DNA of 64,000 nt from assembly GCA_049299895.1 (NCBI GenBank), contig JBAQYF010000026.1, positions 1 through 64,000 on the forward strand, in the 5' to 3' direction. The translations under genes were made by a program, and so were the position numbers. Of the stretch, positions 33,910 to 41,288 are shown piece after piece. Position 1 is the stretch's first letter; the number at the start of each line of letters is the position of its first letter. The notes under the pieces were generated by a model that was not told the DNA's origin, searched no databases, and saw only the letters and a list, made by a program, of their open reading frames with translations. The DNA comes from CAIYYO01 sp049299895 (GTDB lineage Archaea; Altiarchaeota; Altiarchaeia; IMC4; QMZM01).

Positions 33910-34662
33910 ATGAGTGATAATTCCAGTATTGAATGGACTGAGGCAACATGGAACCCATGCACCGGCTGTACCAAGATAAGCACCGGATGCCAACATTGCT
34001 ATGCTGAGACAATGTCAGCCAGACTGAAGAGCATGGGTCAGAAAAAATACAAGAATGGCTTCAAGCTAACGCTCCATGAGAATGAACTTAGCCTACCCTT
34101 GAGATGGTCCAAGTCCAAGAGGATATTTGTAAACTCAATGAGCGACCTATTCCACAAGGACGTCCCCAAAGAATTCATCCTTAGGGTATTTGACGTTATG
34201 AATACGGTAAGCCGACATCAGTACCAGGTTTTGACCAAGAGGGCAGAACGGATAGCAGAACTAAACAAATACCTAAAGTGGGGCCCGAATATCTGGATGG
34301 GAGTTACAGTAGAGAGCAACGACTACGTGAACAGAATAGACTATCTCCGAGAGAGTTCGGCACGTATAAAATTCATCTCATTTGAGCCGCTTCTAGGCCC
34401 AATAAAGGATGCCAATCTCCAAGGCATTGATTGGGTAATAGTCGGGGGAGAGTCGGGATTTAACTGTAGACCCCTAAAGAAAGAATGGGTAATCCAGATT
34501 CGGAATCAATGCAAAAGGGAAGGTGTACCATTCTTCTTCAAACAATGGGGTGGAGTTCATAAGAAAGCTAATGGTCGGATGCTTGAAGGAAGGCTGTATA
34601 ATGAATACCCAGGCAAGAATAGCAAAGCACAATTAGGTTCATTCATCAGTACTCCCAAATAA
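33910..34662 (+). CDS. DUF5131 (phage Gp37/Gp68-like) three-Cys-motif protein
   Basis: The 250-residue protein has the family start IEWTEATWNPCTGCTKISTG and the cluster C20-x6-C27-x2-C30 followed by YAE, with an additional C17. Further signatures are FVNSMSDLFHKDVP, NIWMGVTVESNDYVNRIDYL, FISFEPLLGP, GGESGFNCRPL and FFFKQWGG. The family resembles radical-SAM enzymes (TIM-barrel-like pattern with a Cys cluster) and is usually found beside TcmP, as here. The substrate is unknown. Its end overlaps the 3' end of tcmP by 17 bases in the convergent direction. Confidence 0.88.
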   Translation: MSDNSSIEWTEATWNPCTGCTKISTGCQHCYAETMSARLKSMGQKKYKNGFKLTLHENELSLPLRWSKSKRIFVNSMSDLFHKDVPKEFILRVFDVMNTVSRHQYQVLTKRAERIAELNKYLKWGPNIWMGVTVESNDYVNRIDYLRESSARIKFISFEPLLGPIKDANLQGIDWVIVGGESGFNCRPLKKEWVIQIRNQCKREGVPFFFKQWGGVHKKANGRMLEGRLYNEYPGKNSKAQLGSFISTPK

Positions 34663-35563
34663 ATTTATACCCCTTTTTCTTTGCCTCGATCATTTTATAC
34701 ACTTCAAAGTTTCTGGCAACCCAATTCTCAGCCATTATTTTTTCAACAGGTTCTTTCATGTCCTTATGAACCTCGTAAGTCCTCTTTTGACTTGTTGCAA
34801 AAACCAAATAGAATACGGGGCTTCTTACTTTAGTTGATTTTATTAAGTAGTCAGTGGTATAATACCCTAAGTCATGAAGCTTCCAAAGGAAGGCATCCCT
34901 GAAAAGTTCATGCGTTTTTTGGATTGCTCGATATTCCTCTAGCTTCTCAATCCATGTATCTGTGCCTAGACTTTTTGTAATAGTATCATAATCTTTCTGC
35001 CGTCCACGTGTAACGGCCTCAAGCATTGAGTAAGCCATCAAGTTGATGATAAGCTCAGGTTTTCGTCCCTTGGCTTTATCTTCAAAACTGGCAATTCCTT
35101 CAATTGTGGAAAAGGATAGATGGTCGTGATTAGTAGGGTCTAAGAAAAACAGCGAAGGTTTTCCTGGATCACCTATCAAATCCAGTGCTCTCTTGTAATA
35201 CTGGTTTGCATCTTGATTCCCTATATCCGCGATAAAATTGGAATAATCTGCTGTGGATCTACGTAGTGACTCAACATGTTCGGGGTTCAAATCATTAAAC
35301 ATACATTTAAGCTTGAACTTTCTTTCCTCTGCATACTTAAACAGTGAGAAATATGGCGGCAACCATTCTCTTGGGCAGTCGTCGGGGTAATATTCCACTA
35401 ACTCGTCAGGCATCTGACTACATGTGCACTTTCCATCCCCTGCAAATAAATCAGCATAGCAAAGAGAATACATAGGCCCTTTGGAGCTCAGGAAATTTTT
35501 GAAAATGCCAAAGTAATATGCTATGATAAGGTGTTTAACCTTGCTATGAAGCCTTACATCCAT
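34646..35563 (-). CDS. tcmP: Three-Cys-motif partner protein TcmP
   Basis: The start at 35563 (MDVRLHSKVKHLIIAYYFG) gives 305 residues and avoids overlap with the upstream zinc-ribbon gene; a longer frame from 35605 also exists. The fold looks like a SAM-methyltransferase-type Rossmann domain: YADLFAGDGK, then CMFNDLNPEHV and SLFFLDPTNHDHLSF. A C-terminal helical region follows. The family is defined by its frequent pairing with DUF5131 proteins. The biochemical reaction is not established. Here the pair is convergent rather than in one operon. Confidence 0.85.
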   Translation of the reverse strand: MDVRLHSKVKHLIIAYYFGIFKNFLSSKGPMYSLCYADLFAGDGKCTCSQMPDELVEYYPDDCPREWLPPYFSLFKYAEERKFKLKCMFNDLNPEHVESLRRSTADYSNFIADIGNQDANQYYKRALDLIGDPGKPSLFFLDPTNHDHLSFSTIEGIASFEDKAKGRKPELIINLMAYSMLEAVTRGRQKDYDTITKSLGTDTWIEKLEEYRAIQKTHELFRDAFLWKLHDLGYYTTDYLIKSTKVRSPVFYLVFATSQKRTYEVHKDMKEPVEKIMAENWVARNFEVYKMIEAKKKGYKFIWEY

Positions 35564-35577
35564 TTTGAAGTGATGTA

Positions 35578-35760
35578 TTAATCTTTTTCTCGTCTTGTTT
35601 CCCATGCTTTCTTTGCAGCGTCATGCCGATCGGCCCTGGGTTTATCCCAGTAAGGAGATTTACATTTAGGGCATACCCGTGGCTCTGTTGGGCCTCGTGG
35701 CAGCCATTCGTGTTTGCAGCGCTCACATCTGTATCCCATAAGGGTGATTTTTTTTGCCAT
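35578..35760 (-). CDS. Small zinc-ribbon protein
   Basis: The 60-residue protein has two CxxC pairs, RCERCKHEWLP and CPKCKSPYWDKPR, followed by a charged helix, HDAAKKAWETRREKD. It is a typical small archaeal zinc ribbon. It precedes tcmP by 14 bases (from the chosen tcmP start) and is divergent from the transposase gene. Confidence 0.75.
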   Translation of the reverse strand: MAKKITLMGYRCERCKHEWLPRGPTEPRVCPKCKSPYWDKPRADRHDAAKKAWETRREKD

Positions 35761-35881
35761 TGATTAATATATGTACCTTGTAGTATATAAGCTCAAGAGT
35801 TATACTTCTGGTATATCCCTAATCAGTATTTAAAGGTGTAATACTTAATAGTATATTACTAATAGGTATATATGTGAAATT
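35761..35881. promoter_or_regulatory. Divergent promoter region between zinc-ribbon and transposase genes
   Basis: The stretch is very A/T rich and holds several related steps (TAGTATATAAG, ATACTTAATAGTAT with inverted arms, TATTACTAATAGGTATATATG). It probably contains TATA elements for both directions and may contain an operator. Confidence 0.4.
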
Positions 35882-37102
35882 ATGGAAACGCGTCAGATGA
35901 AGGGGTTGGAAATTGCCGAAAGGGCAGTTATCAAACAGACCGAGAAGGGGTGGAGTGTGCCATCCCAAAACGGGAACGGCACTTACGAAGTAACACGCAA
36001 AGGCAACGACCTAACCTGCACATGCCCTGACTGCGAGATGCGGGGCGCAAAATGCAAGCACCAGTGGGCAGTGGAACAGTTCTTCCAAAGGAAAAGAGAC
36101 GCACAGGGAAACATAACAGTAACCAAGATAGTAAGAAAGACATATCCGCAGAACTGGAAAGCGTACACGGCAGCGCAAAACAGCGAGATAGAGCTATTTG
36201 ACCAACTGTTGAGCGATCTTGTATCTGGCGTAACCGAACCAGAACAACTGGGGGCGGGCCGCCGAAGGATTCCAATTAACGACCTCCTGTTTTGCTCCAT
36301 ACAAAAGGTCTACAGCCAGCTATCTAGCAGGAGAGCCAAAACCTTATACGTCAACTCCAGGGGACGAGCGCAGATCGCCAAAGACCCGAATTACAACAGC
36401 ATAAACATATTCCTCAACCGGAAGGACTTAACCCCGATATTGGAGAGTCTCCTGACCTTGTCTGCCCTTCCACTAAAGTCTGTTGAGTCCTGCTTTGCAC
36501 CGGACAGTTCAGGATTCAGGACAACACAGTTTGCCGAATATTACGGCAACAAGTACCGGAAGGAGAGGTCTCACAAGTGGCTGAAGGCCCATATCATGGT
36601 AGGCACGAAAACAAACATCGTAACAAGTGCAGTAATAACCGATAATCTGGGGGGCGACTGCACCCAATTCGCACACCTGGTTAACTCTACCCATCAAAGC
36701 GGCTTCCATATTAAAGAGGTTGTAGCCGATATGGCTTATCTGAGCAGGGACAATTACAATCTAATAGACGACATTGAAGCAGAAGGATACATACCCTTCC
36801 AGAAAAGCCGCAAAGGACGAGCAGCAGGATCACCACTATACCACAAGATGTATCACTACTTCCAGCTAAACCGTGAGGACTTTCTGAAGCACTACCACCA
36901 AAGAAGCAACGTGGAGACCGCATTCCACATGATCAAGGCCAAGTTCGGCGACAAGCTCAAGAGCAAAAACGAGATAGCGCAAAAGAACGAATTATTATGC
37001 AAGCTAATAGCGCATAACATAGTCGTGCTTATCCACGAAATGCATGAACTAGGAATAAAGCCCGATTTTAAGGGCTTGACTACTTCTTCGTTCTCGATCT
37101 AA
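35882..37102 (+). CDS. IS4-superfamily DDE transposase with an N-terminal SWIM zinc finger
   Basis: The 406-residue protein has a SWIM motif (C46-x-C48, C58-x-H60 in TCTCPDCEMRGAKCKHQW). The RNase H-like transposase core follows. The catalytic triad reads D208 (APDSSGF), D283 (VVADMAYLS) and E345 in the exact YREK signature Y338-x2-R341-x3-E345-x6-K352 (YHQRSNVETAFHMIKAKFG). All residues are present, so it can be active. It is the only transposase between the terminal repeats and the best candidate for mobilising the 9.1-kb element. Its base composition is close to the host's, unlike the A+T-rich methyltransferase region. Confidence 0.88.
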   Translation: METRQMKGLEIAERAVIKQTEKGWSVPSQNGNGTYEVTRKGNDLTCTCPDCEMRGAKCKHQWAVEQFFQRKRDAQGNITVTKIVRKTYPQNWKAYTAAQNSEIELFDQLLSDLVSGVTEPEQLGAGRRRIPINDLLFCSIQKVYSQLSSRRAKTLYVNSRGRAQIAKDPNYNSINIFLNRKDLTPILESLLTLSALPLKSVESCFAPDSSGFRTTQFAEYYGNKYRKERSHKWLKAHIMVGTKTNIVTSAVITDNLGGDCTQFAHLVNSTHQSGFHIKEVVADMAYLSRDNYNLIDDIEAEGYIPFQKSRKGRAAGSPLYHKMYHYFQLNREDFLKHYHQRSNVETAFHMIKAKFGDKLKSKNEIAQKNELLCKLIAHNIVVLIHEMHELGIKPDFKGLTTSSFSI

Positions 37103-37337
37103 TTTTTGATTCCTGAAAAGCGATTCGGTCTGCGTCATCTAATGTATGACCTCGTCCAATCAGTAAGAAAAACATCGCAACCCTCTCGAAAGACGCATTA
37201 CCATAACGCCCAGATGGTTCAGGGGTTGGGTAATCAATCTGCCACATTTTCCCATTCGTTGAAGTAAAAATAATGCCATTTGTTGTTTCAACTGCTTTAT
37301 TCCGCTTTAAAGTTTTACCTGTTTTTGGGTCTTTCAT
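37080..37337 (-). CDS. Small protein of unknown function
   Basis: The 85-residue protein starts MKDPKTGKTLKRNKAVETTN and includes IIFTSTNGKMWQIDYPTPEP. It is not one I recognise. It overlaps the end of the transposase gene by 23 bases on the opposite strand. The lysine-rich start and mixed composition are plausible for a translated protein, but no motif confirms it. Confidence 0.45.
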   Translation of the reverse strand: MKDPKTGKTLKRNKAVETTNGIIFTSTNGKMWQIDYPTPEPSGRYGNASFERVAMFFLLIGRGHTLDDADRIAFQESKIRSRTKK

Positions 37338-37421
37338 AATATAAACACCTTATTACTATTGAGAAGAGTGCATAAAAAAGAACCCAAAATGCAAAAAAAC
37401 GTGTTGAATAAGTAAAAATTC

Positions 37422-37452
37422 CTGCACCCGAAGTCTAATGGCTGCACCCGAA
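37422..37452 (+). repeat. Direct repeat CTGCACCCGAA, 20-base period
   Basis: Two exact copies at 37422-37432 and 37442-37452. The 20-base spacing equals that of the subterminal boxes at both ends of the transposon, which may be coincidence. Confidence 0.6.
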
Positions 37453-37479
37453 TACCCCAAAAACTAGGGGATTAGGTGC
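37444..37479. other. Nested inverted repeat, possible terminator or structured site
   Basis: GCACC (37444-37448) pairs with GGTGC (37475-37479) and inside it CCCC (37455-37458) pairs with GGGG (37467-37470). The outer 5' arm is part of the second CTGCACCCGAA repeat. Confidence 0.4.
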
Positions 37480-37718
37480 AAAGCCTTTAAAGGATATTGA
37501 CATTTAAATTCGCATTCTAAATCATATCTCCCATCTTTTAGGCATAGAAACCGAAATATTATAACAATGGTGATATAAAATACCACAATAAAATCATAAG
37601 AAAATATCTGGAATCAATGAAAATAACAACAAATAGAATATTGTTATTATCGTTCAAGTATTTATAATCAATTAGTTAAATTTAATATAAATATATTTAA
37701 TTTGAGGTGAATACACAA

Positions 37719-37880
37719 ATGGCCTTATGCAAAATATGTTCTCGGCGAATAGAGGAAACAATGGAGGGTACCTATGGGGGGGCTTGTGTAGATTGCCTTT
37801 CAGATAAATTAGCTAAGGCCAAAATTAAGGTTGGGACTCTAAAACTATCCTCTGAAAAGTTAGAGGCCATTAAGCACTAA
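37719..37880 (+). CDS. Small zinc-finger-like protein, 53 residues
   Basis: The frame from ATG 37719 to TAA 37880 encodes MALCKICSRRIEE, then CVDCLSDKLAKAKIKVGTLK. Two CxxC pairs (C4/C7 and C25/C28) suggest a zinc-binding finger followed by a Lys-rich helix. A strong ribosome site, GAGGTGA (37704-37710), lies eight bases before the start. It is probably expressed with the phosphoribosyltransferase gene 51 bases downstream. Confidence 0.6.
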   Translation: MALCKICSRRIEETMEGTYGGACVDCLSDKLAKAKIKVGTLKLSSEKLEAIKH

Positions 37881-37931
37881 TATTTGTTCTTGTTCTACCG
37901 GTTTTAATAAGCTGTAAACCCATATATCCCC

Positions 37932-38789
37932 ATGGGTTTGAACTATATTTTCCTATCGAATGAATCCATCAAGAAACTGAGCGAGGACTTGTCCCGCGAA
38001 GTAAAGAGTACTCCCTTTGATGTACTTGTGGCCATACCAGAAGGAGGAATACACTTCGCCGAGATACTCGCAAGGGATATAGGTTACAAAGGCGAGATAA
38101 TACACTTGGATAACATTGCTGGCTATGCCAAAGACCTGAAAGGAAAAAAGATTCTGCTATGTGATGATACTGTCAGAACGGGACAAACACTCAAAAATGC
38201 AGTAAACAACCTGCTAGTAAGAGGATTAAACGACATAACCATTGTAGCGTTGTCTGTACGCTGCGGTGCGGAAGTAATACCTAATATCTACGCCTTTGAG
38301 ATCAACAACAAAGACGTTCTCATTTTACCCTGGAAGTCATTTCCAATAAGGAGATACCCTGGAGGGATAATTTATACCCTAAACAGAGAAAGCTTGAACG
38401 CAATATGTAATGACTCCAACTATACCTCCACAGGGGGGATACTCTCCGTTTGCAGACCCACTAAAATAAAAGACTATGCTCTCCGAGGATATGGAATAAA
38501 TAGGGATGGAATGATTTGTGGAATTGTCCGCTACTGGGAAAGCGAGGATGAAATAATCGTAGAGGACATACTCCCCTTAGGAGAGGATAGCGAAGAGATA
38601 TACAAAACCCTCTGGAAGTCCCTCATGAATACTGCATATTTCCATGGAAAAGAGAGATTAGTAAACTGTATACCCAAAGCTGAGGCACAAAGCATCCTCG
38701 GAATCTACCCTGAATTCAAAGATGGTGGAACCTACAGAGATAAGACTGGTCAAGCATTCACGGAAATACAATTCGTCGCAGGAAGATAG
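37932..38789 (+). CDS. Phosphoribosyltransferase fused to a C-terminal domain of unknown function
   Basis: The 285-residue protein has an N-terminal type I phosphoribosyltransferase: VLVAIPEGGIHFAEILARD, IIHLDNIAGYAKDLKG and the PRPP-binding motif ILLCDDTVRTGQTLK (residues about 74-88). The PRTase domain ends near residue 140. The remaining 145 residues (GGILSVCRPTKIKDYALRG, VEDILPLGEDSEEIYKTLWK) match nothing I recognise. PRTase fusions of unknown role occur in mobile and defence loci, but no specific reaction can be named. Confidence 0.72.
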   Translation: MGLNYIFLSNESIKKLSEDLSREVKSTPFDVLVAIPEGGIHFAEILARDIGYKGEIIHLDNIAGYAKDLKGKKILLCDDTVRTGQTLKNAVNNLLVRGLNDITIVALSVRCGAEVIPNIYAFEINNKDVLILPWKSFPIRRYPGGIIYTLNRESLNAICNDSNYTSTGGILSVCRPTKIKDYALRGYGINRDGMICGIVRYWESEDEIIVEDILPLGEDSEEIYKTLWKSLMNTAYFHGKERLVNCIPKAEAQSILGIYPEFKDGGTYRDKTGQAFTEIQFVAGR

Positions 38790-38872
38790 AATTCATAACT
38801 TATATCTGCACATTTATTCCTCTGTCCGCACCTTTAATACAGCCAAATCCCGCTTTCAGATGCTATTTAACA

Positions 38873-38900
38873 ATTGGCTTATTTTATTGTAAAAGCCAAT
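38873..38900. promoter_or_regulatory. Inverted repeat upstream of a small transposon gene
   Basis: ATTGGCTT (38873-38880) and AAGCCAAT (38893-38900) are exact complements, 12 bases apart and nine bases before the ATG at 38909-38911. The intervening bases are A/T-rich. This may be an operator or a leader hairpin. Confidence 0.4.
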
Positions 38901-38908
38901 GTATCAAC

Positions 38909-39112
38909 ATGGCAAAGCATGTGATGGATTCTGAACGGATGTTGGTTGGTTGGGGAGTAAAAGGCGGGCGCAGATGCTTTTTTATAGTCCATAAAGACCT
39001 CCCGGAAACAAAAGGCAACCCCATATGCTGCGATCCGAAAGATTTAGAAAAGAAAATGATGGAACTCGCCGATAGGATAGACGAAATCCGGAAAGCAAGA
39101 GAAAAACAGTAA
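38909..39112 (+). CDS. Small charged protein at the right end of the transposon
   Basis: The 67-residue protein includes MAKHVMDSERMLVGWGVKGG, then a Cys pair (PICCDPKDLEKK) and a C-terminal helix, MMELADRIDEIRKAREK. I know no matching family. It is the last gene before the right inverted repeat and in the same direction as the transposase. It may be a transposition accessory or simple cargo. Confidence 0.5.
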   Translation: MAKHVMDSERMLVGWGVKGGRRCFFIVHKDLPETKGNPICCDPKDLEKKMMELADRIDEIRKAREKQ

Positions 39113-39128
39113 ACATACTTCCATGTTA

Positions 39129-39160
39129 TACTAATTTATTCCGTATCCTGCTAATCTATT
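39129..39160 (+). repeat. Right subterminal direct repeat pair
   Basis: TACTAAT (39129) and TGCTAATCTATT (39149) are 20 bases apart, as at the left end (30069-30100), and in the same orientation. The 13-base CTGCTAATCTATT is identical at both ends (30088 and 39148). Confidence 0.6.
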
Positions 39161-39174
39161 AACCCTATTTAGGG

Positions 39175-39191
39175 GATTCATTAGCAAAGCC
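39175..39191 (-). repeat. Right terminal inverted repeat of the transposon
   Basis: Plus strand GATTCATTAGCAAAGCC, the inverted counterpart of 30046-30062 with one mismatch. Confidence 0.87.
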
Positions 39192-39200
39192 CCTAACGAC
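39192..39200. repeat. Target-site duplication, right copy, overlapping the gatE stop codon
   Basis: CCTAACGAC, identical to 30037-30045. On the minus strand it reads GTCGTTAGG and holds the last codons and the TAG stop of gatE. Confidence 0.88.
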
Positions 39201-41055
39201 TCAAACCTAAACGCTTGCCGATAGCAGACTTTACGGACTCAGCATCCGCCCTGCCCCGGACCTCGGCCATCACCCTTCCGATGAGCATGCCCTCCGGCTT
39301 TCCGGGATTCTCTTTAATCACTTTGTCGACGAACATCCCAAGCTCGCCCTCCGAAAGAAGAGAAAAACCCTTATTATTAATAATATCTTTTACGGAGGAA
39401 TTCGGGTCTTTGCCCAGTTCCGCGAGTATCTCAGGTATGGTGTCACGTAGTATCCTCTTTTCATTCAGGCAGGAAAGGACTTCTGCATATTTGTCTTCTC
39501 CCAGGCTTTCTATGTCCACGTCGAAACGCTTGCGGACCTCTTTTGGCATGGATATGAGCATCGTTGCAGTAACCGAAGGCTTGACTTCCGGAAAACGCCT
39601 GACGAATTCCTCGAAGCGCAGGACCCACCTGGATTTAACGAGCTGCCCCGCCAGTTCCTTTGAAAGGCCCATAGTAACAAATTCTTCCAGTTTTTCTTCA
39701 GGAAGAGTAGACAGGCTGCCCTTAACCTGCGCAAGGTATTTACCGCCGATAACGACAAGAGGCTCGTCCGTCTCGGGATACATCCGCGCAGAACCCGGCA
39801 GGGGGCGCATGAATTCGCTGGTTCCCTCAGGCGTAGCCTTGCGGGTCTCCTTTGGAACGCCCTTCAGCGCAGTCCTGGCACGCTCCAGAACCACATGCAA
39901 CGCAGCATGAGCTACCGCTTCTTTTTCCGCGACAAGAACGAACGCATCGCCTTCCTTTATATCAAGATTGATGCTGACTTCAAGCACTTCCCCGGCAGTT
40001 ATCCCATAGTTAGGAAGCTCGTCTGAATGGAAGATACCTTTGACTCCTGCTATCGCTCTTGCATACTGCGCAAGCTCGGGGCCGAGTCTTCCTTTAAGGA
40101 GGCCGGCAAATCCGCGCATCTCCGCGGCAAGAACCACTCCGCCGTTATCAAGCGCGCTGCGAATGACTTTTGAAGTGGAATTCTTGAAAAGAGAGGAAAG
40201 ATCGGCATAGTCTACGAGAAGGCTTTCTTCCGAAACCTTTCTCTTGTGTAGTTCGTTCTTCACCTCGATGAGCATCAACTGCCGCGAAACTTCGCATTCG
40301 ACGATCTTCGAGATAAGGCGCAGGTCCTGCACGCCCTTTACTTCGACCCGCGCACCTTCGCGTATGGAGACATTCAAGTCCTGCCTTATCGTACCAAGGC
40401 CCCGCTTCACCTTGTTGGTAGCGCGCAGGATCATACCTAATTTTTCCGCAACTATGCGGGCATGCTGCGGGCTCTTGATGTCGGGGGATGTTGCAATCTC
40501 GACCAGGGGGATGCCGAGCCGGTCAAGCCGGTAAGTAGTCACGCTGCCTTCTTCTTTTATCTTCCTTGCGGCGTCTTCCTCCAGGCAGACTGTGAGTATG
40601 CCCACGCGTCCCTCGGGAGCCTCGACGAAGCCGTCCATTGCAATTAGAACGGTCCTCTGGAAACCGGAAGTATTGGAGCCGTCGATAACGGTCTTGCGCA
40701 TGACCTGTAGTTCGTCTACTGGCTTTGCATTGAGCAGAAGAGATACTTCGAGTGCGACGGAAAGTGCTTCGTGGTTGAGCGGGTGGGGAGGTTCGTCGTC
40801 TAATTCAACGAGACAATTACTGCTCGTGTAGCCTTCGTAGACGAACTCACGGCCGCGCAGGAACTCGTGCAAGGCGGCTGGATCGATGCCGCCCATTTCT
40901 CCGGCGACGGCTCTGAGACGGCGGCGGATTACGACATCGGGAGCGTCTTCGCGGATCTCGCAGGGGCAGTTGCAGAATAGTTTCTTGGTGTCAAGCTGCT
41001 GGTGGATCTCTACGCCGCATTTTAGGCCTAGTTTTGAATAGTCGAGGTCGGTCAT
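39193..41055 (-). CDS. gatE: Glu-tRNA(Gln) amidotransferase subunit E
   Basis: The 620-residue protein starts KLGLKCGVEIHQQLDTKKLF, then CNCPCEIR, the zinc and GatB-type active-site start. It has GSNTSGFQRTVLIAMDG, LVEIATSPDIKSPQHARIVA, an inserted GAD domain (residues about 290-420) and the helical C-terminal tail. With GatD it makes Gln-tRNA(Gln) from misacylated Glu-tRNA(Gln), an archaea-only enzyme. GatD is not in the window. The stop codon TAG (39195-39193) lies in the 9-bp duplication made by the transposon, so the reading frame was preserved. Confidence 0.96.
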   Translation of the reverse strand: MTDLDYSKLGLKCGVEIHQQLDTKKLFCNCPCEIREDAPDVVIRRRLRAVAGEMGGIDPAALHEFLRGREFVYEGYTSSNCLVELDDEPPHPLNHEALSVALEVSLLLNAKPVDELQVMRKTVIDGSNTSGFQRTVLIAMDGFVEAPEGRVGILTVCLEEDAARKIKEEGSVTTYRLDRLGIPLVEIATSPDIKSPQHARIVAEKLGMILRATNKVKRGLGTIRQDLNVSIREGARVEVKGVQDLRLISKIVECEVSRQLMLIEVKNELHKRKVSEESLLVDYADLSSLFKNSTSKVIRSALDNGGVVLAAEMRGFAGLLKGRLGPELAQYARAIAGVKGIFHSDELPNYGITAGEVLEVSINLDIKEGDAFVLVAEKEAVAHAALHVVLERARTALKGVPKETRKATPEGTSEFMRPLPGSARMYPETDEPLVVIGGKYLAQVKGSLSTLPEEKLEEFVTMGLSKELAGQLVKSRWVLRFEEFVRRFPEVKPSVTATMLISMPKEVRKRFDVDIESLGEDKYAEVLSCLNEKRILRDTIPEILAELGKDPNSSVKDIINNKGFSLLSEGELGMFVDKVIKENPGKPEGMLIGRVMAEVRGRADAESVKSAIGKRLGLSR

Positions 41056-41059
41056 TTTT

Positions 41060-41191
41060 CTATTCTGTATCTCTCCATAGTTTTCGAAGATTAATGAGGT
41101 TGTCGGCAGATATGTGTCCTTTGCTCCAGTAGCCGTGCCTTACAAGCTTTTTAACGATCCAGATTTCTAGTTCTGAGTCAGAAACGGCCAT
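41060..41191 (-). CDS. Small protein upstream of gatE, 43 residues
   Basis: The frame from ATG 41191 to TAG 41060 encodes MAVSDSELEIWIVKKLVRHG, then a Trp/Lys-rich helix ending NLRKLWRDTE. It lies only four bases ahead of the gatE start on the same strand, so it is probably cotranscribed. The size and amphipathic helices are suggestive of a real small protein, but no family is recognised. Confidence 0.5.
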   Translation of the reverse strand: MAVSDSELEIWIVKKLVRHGYWSKGHISADNLINLRKLWRDTE

Positions 41192-41288
41192 GAATTAATT
41201 TAGCACTAAACATTTAAATTATAAGTTTCAATATTTGAAGTTTCTAGCGTCATTTTTATATGTTAATTACTAATATTAGTCAAGTATA

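Larger units (their letters stand above)
37338..37718. other. AT-rich gap with short repeats, no gene seen
   Basis: About 380 bases without a convincing gene. It contains a tandem CTGCACCCGAA repeat and a nested hairpin (see 37422-37479). The rest is A/T-rich, with a probable promoter (AATATAAATATATTTAA) just before the small gene at 37719. Confidence 0.45.
30046..39191. mobile_element. 9.1-kb transposon carrying DNA-modification and defence-like cargo
   Basis: The element is bounded by terminal inverted repeats GGCTTTGCTAATTAATC (left) and GATTCATTAGCAAAGCC (right), identical at 16 of 17 positions after reversal. An exact 9-bp target duplication flanks it. It contains one DDE transposase gene (35882-37102) of IS4-superfamily type; 8-12-bp duplications are normal for IS4-type elements. 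The cargo includes an EcoRI-family methyltransferase, a DUF262-HNH protein, DUF5131, TcmP and a phosphoribosyltransferase. The first 3.9 kb is visibly much richer in A+T than the host genes around it. No integrase, tRNA target or plasmid replication gene is seen. Confidence 0.85.

Noticed and set aside
37422..37452. CRISPR-like repeat
   Set aside because: There are only two copies of 11 bases with a 9-base spacer and no cas genes. No CRISPR array is seen anywhere in the window.
30088..39160. The 13-bp direct repeats as attL/attR sites of an integrative element
   Set aside because: They lie inside the inverted repeats, there is no integrase gene, and the exact 9-bp duplication outside the inverted repeats fits DDE transposition better.
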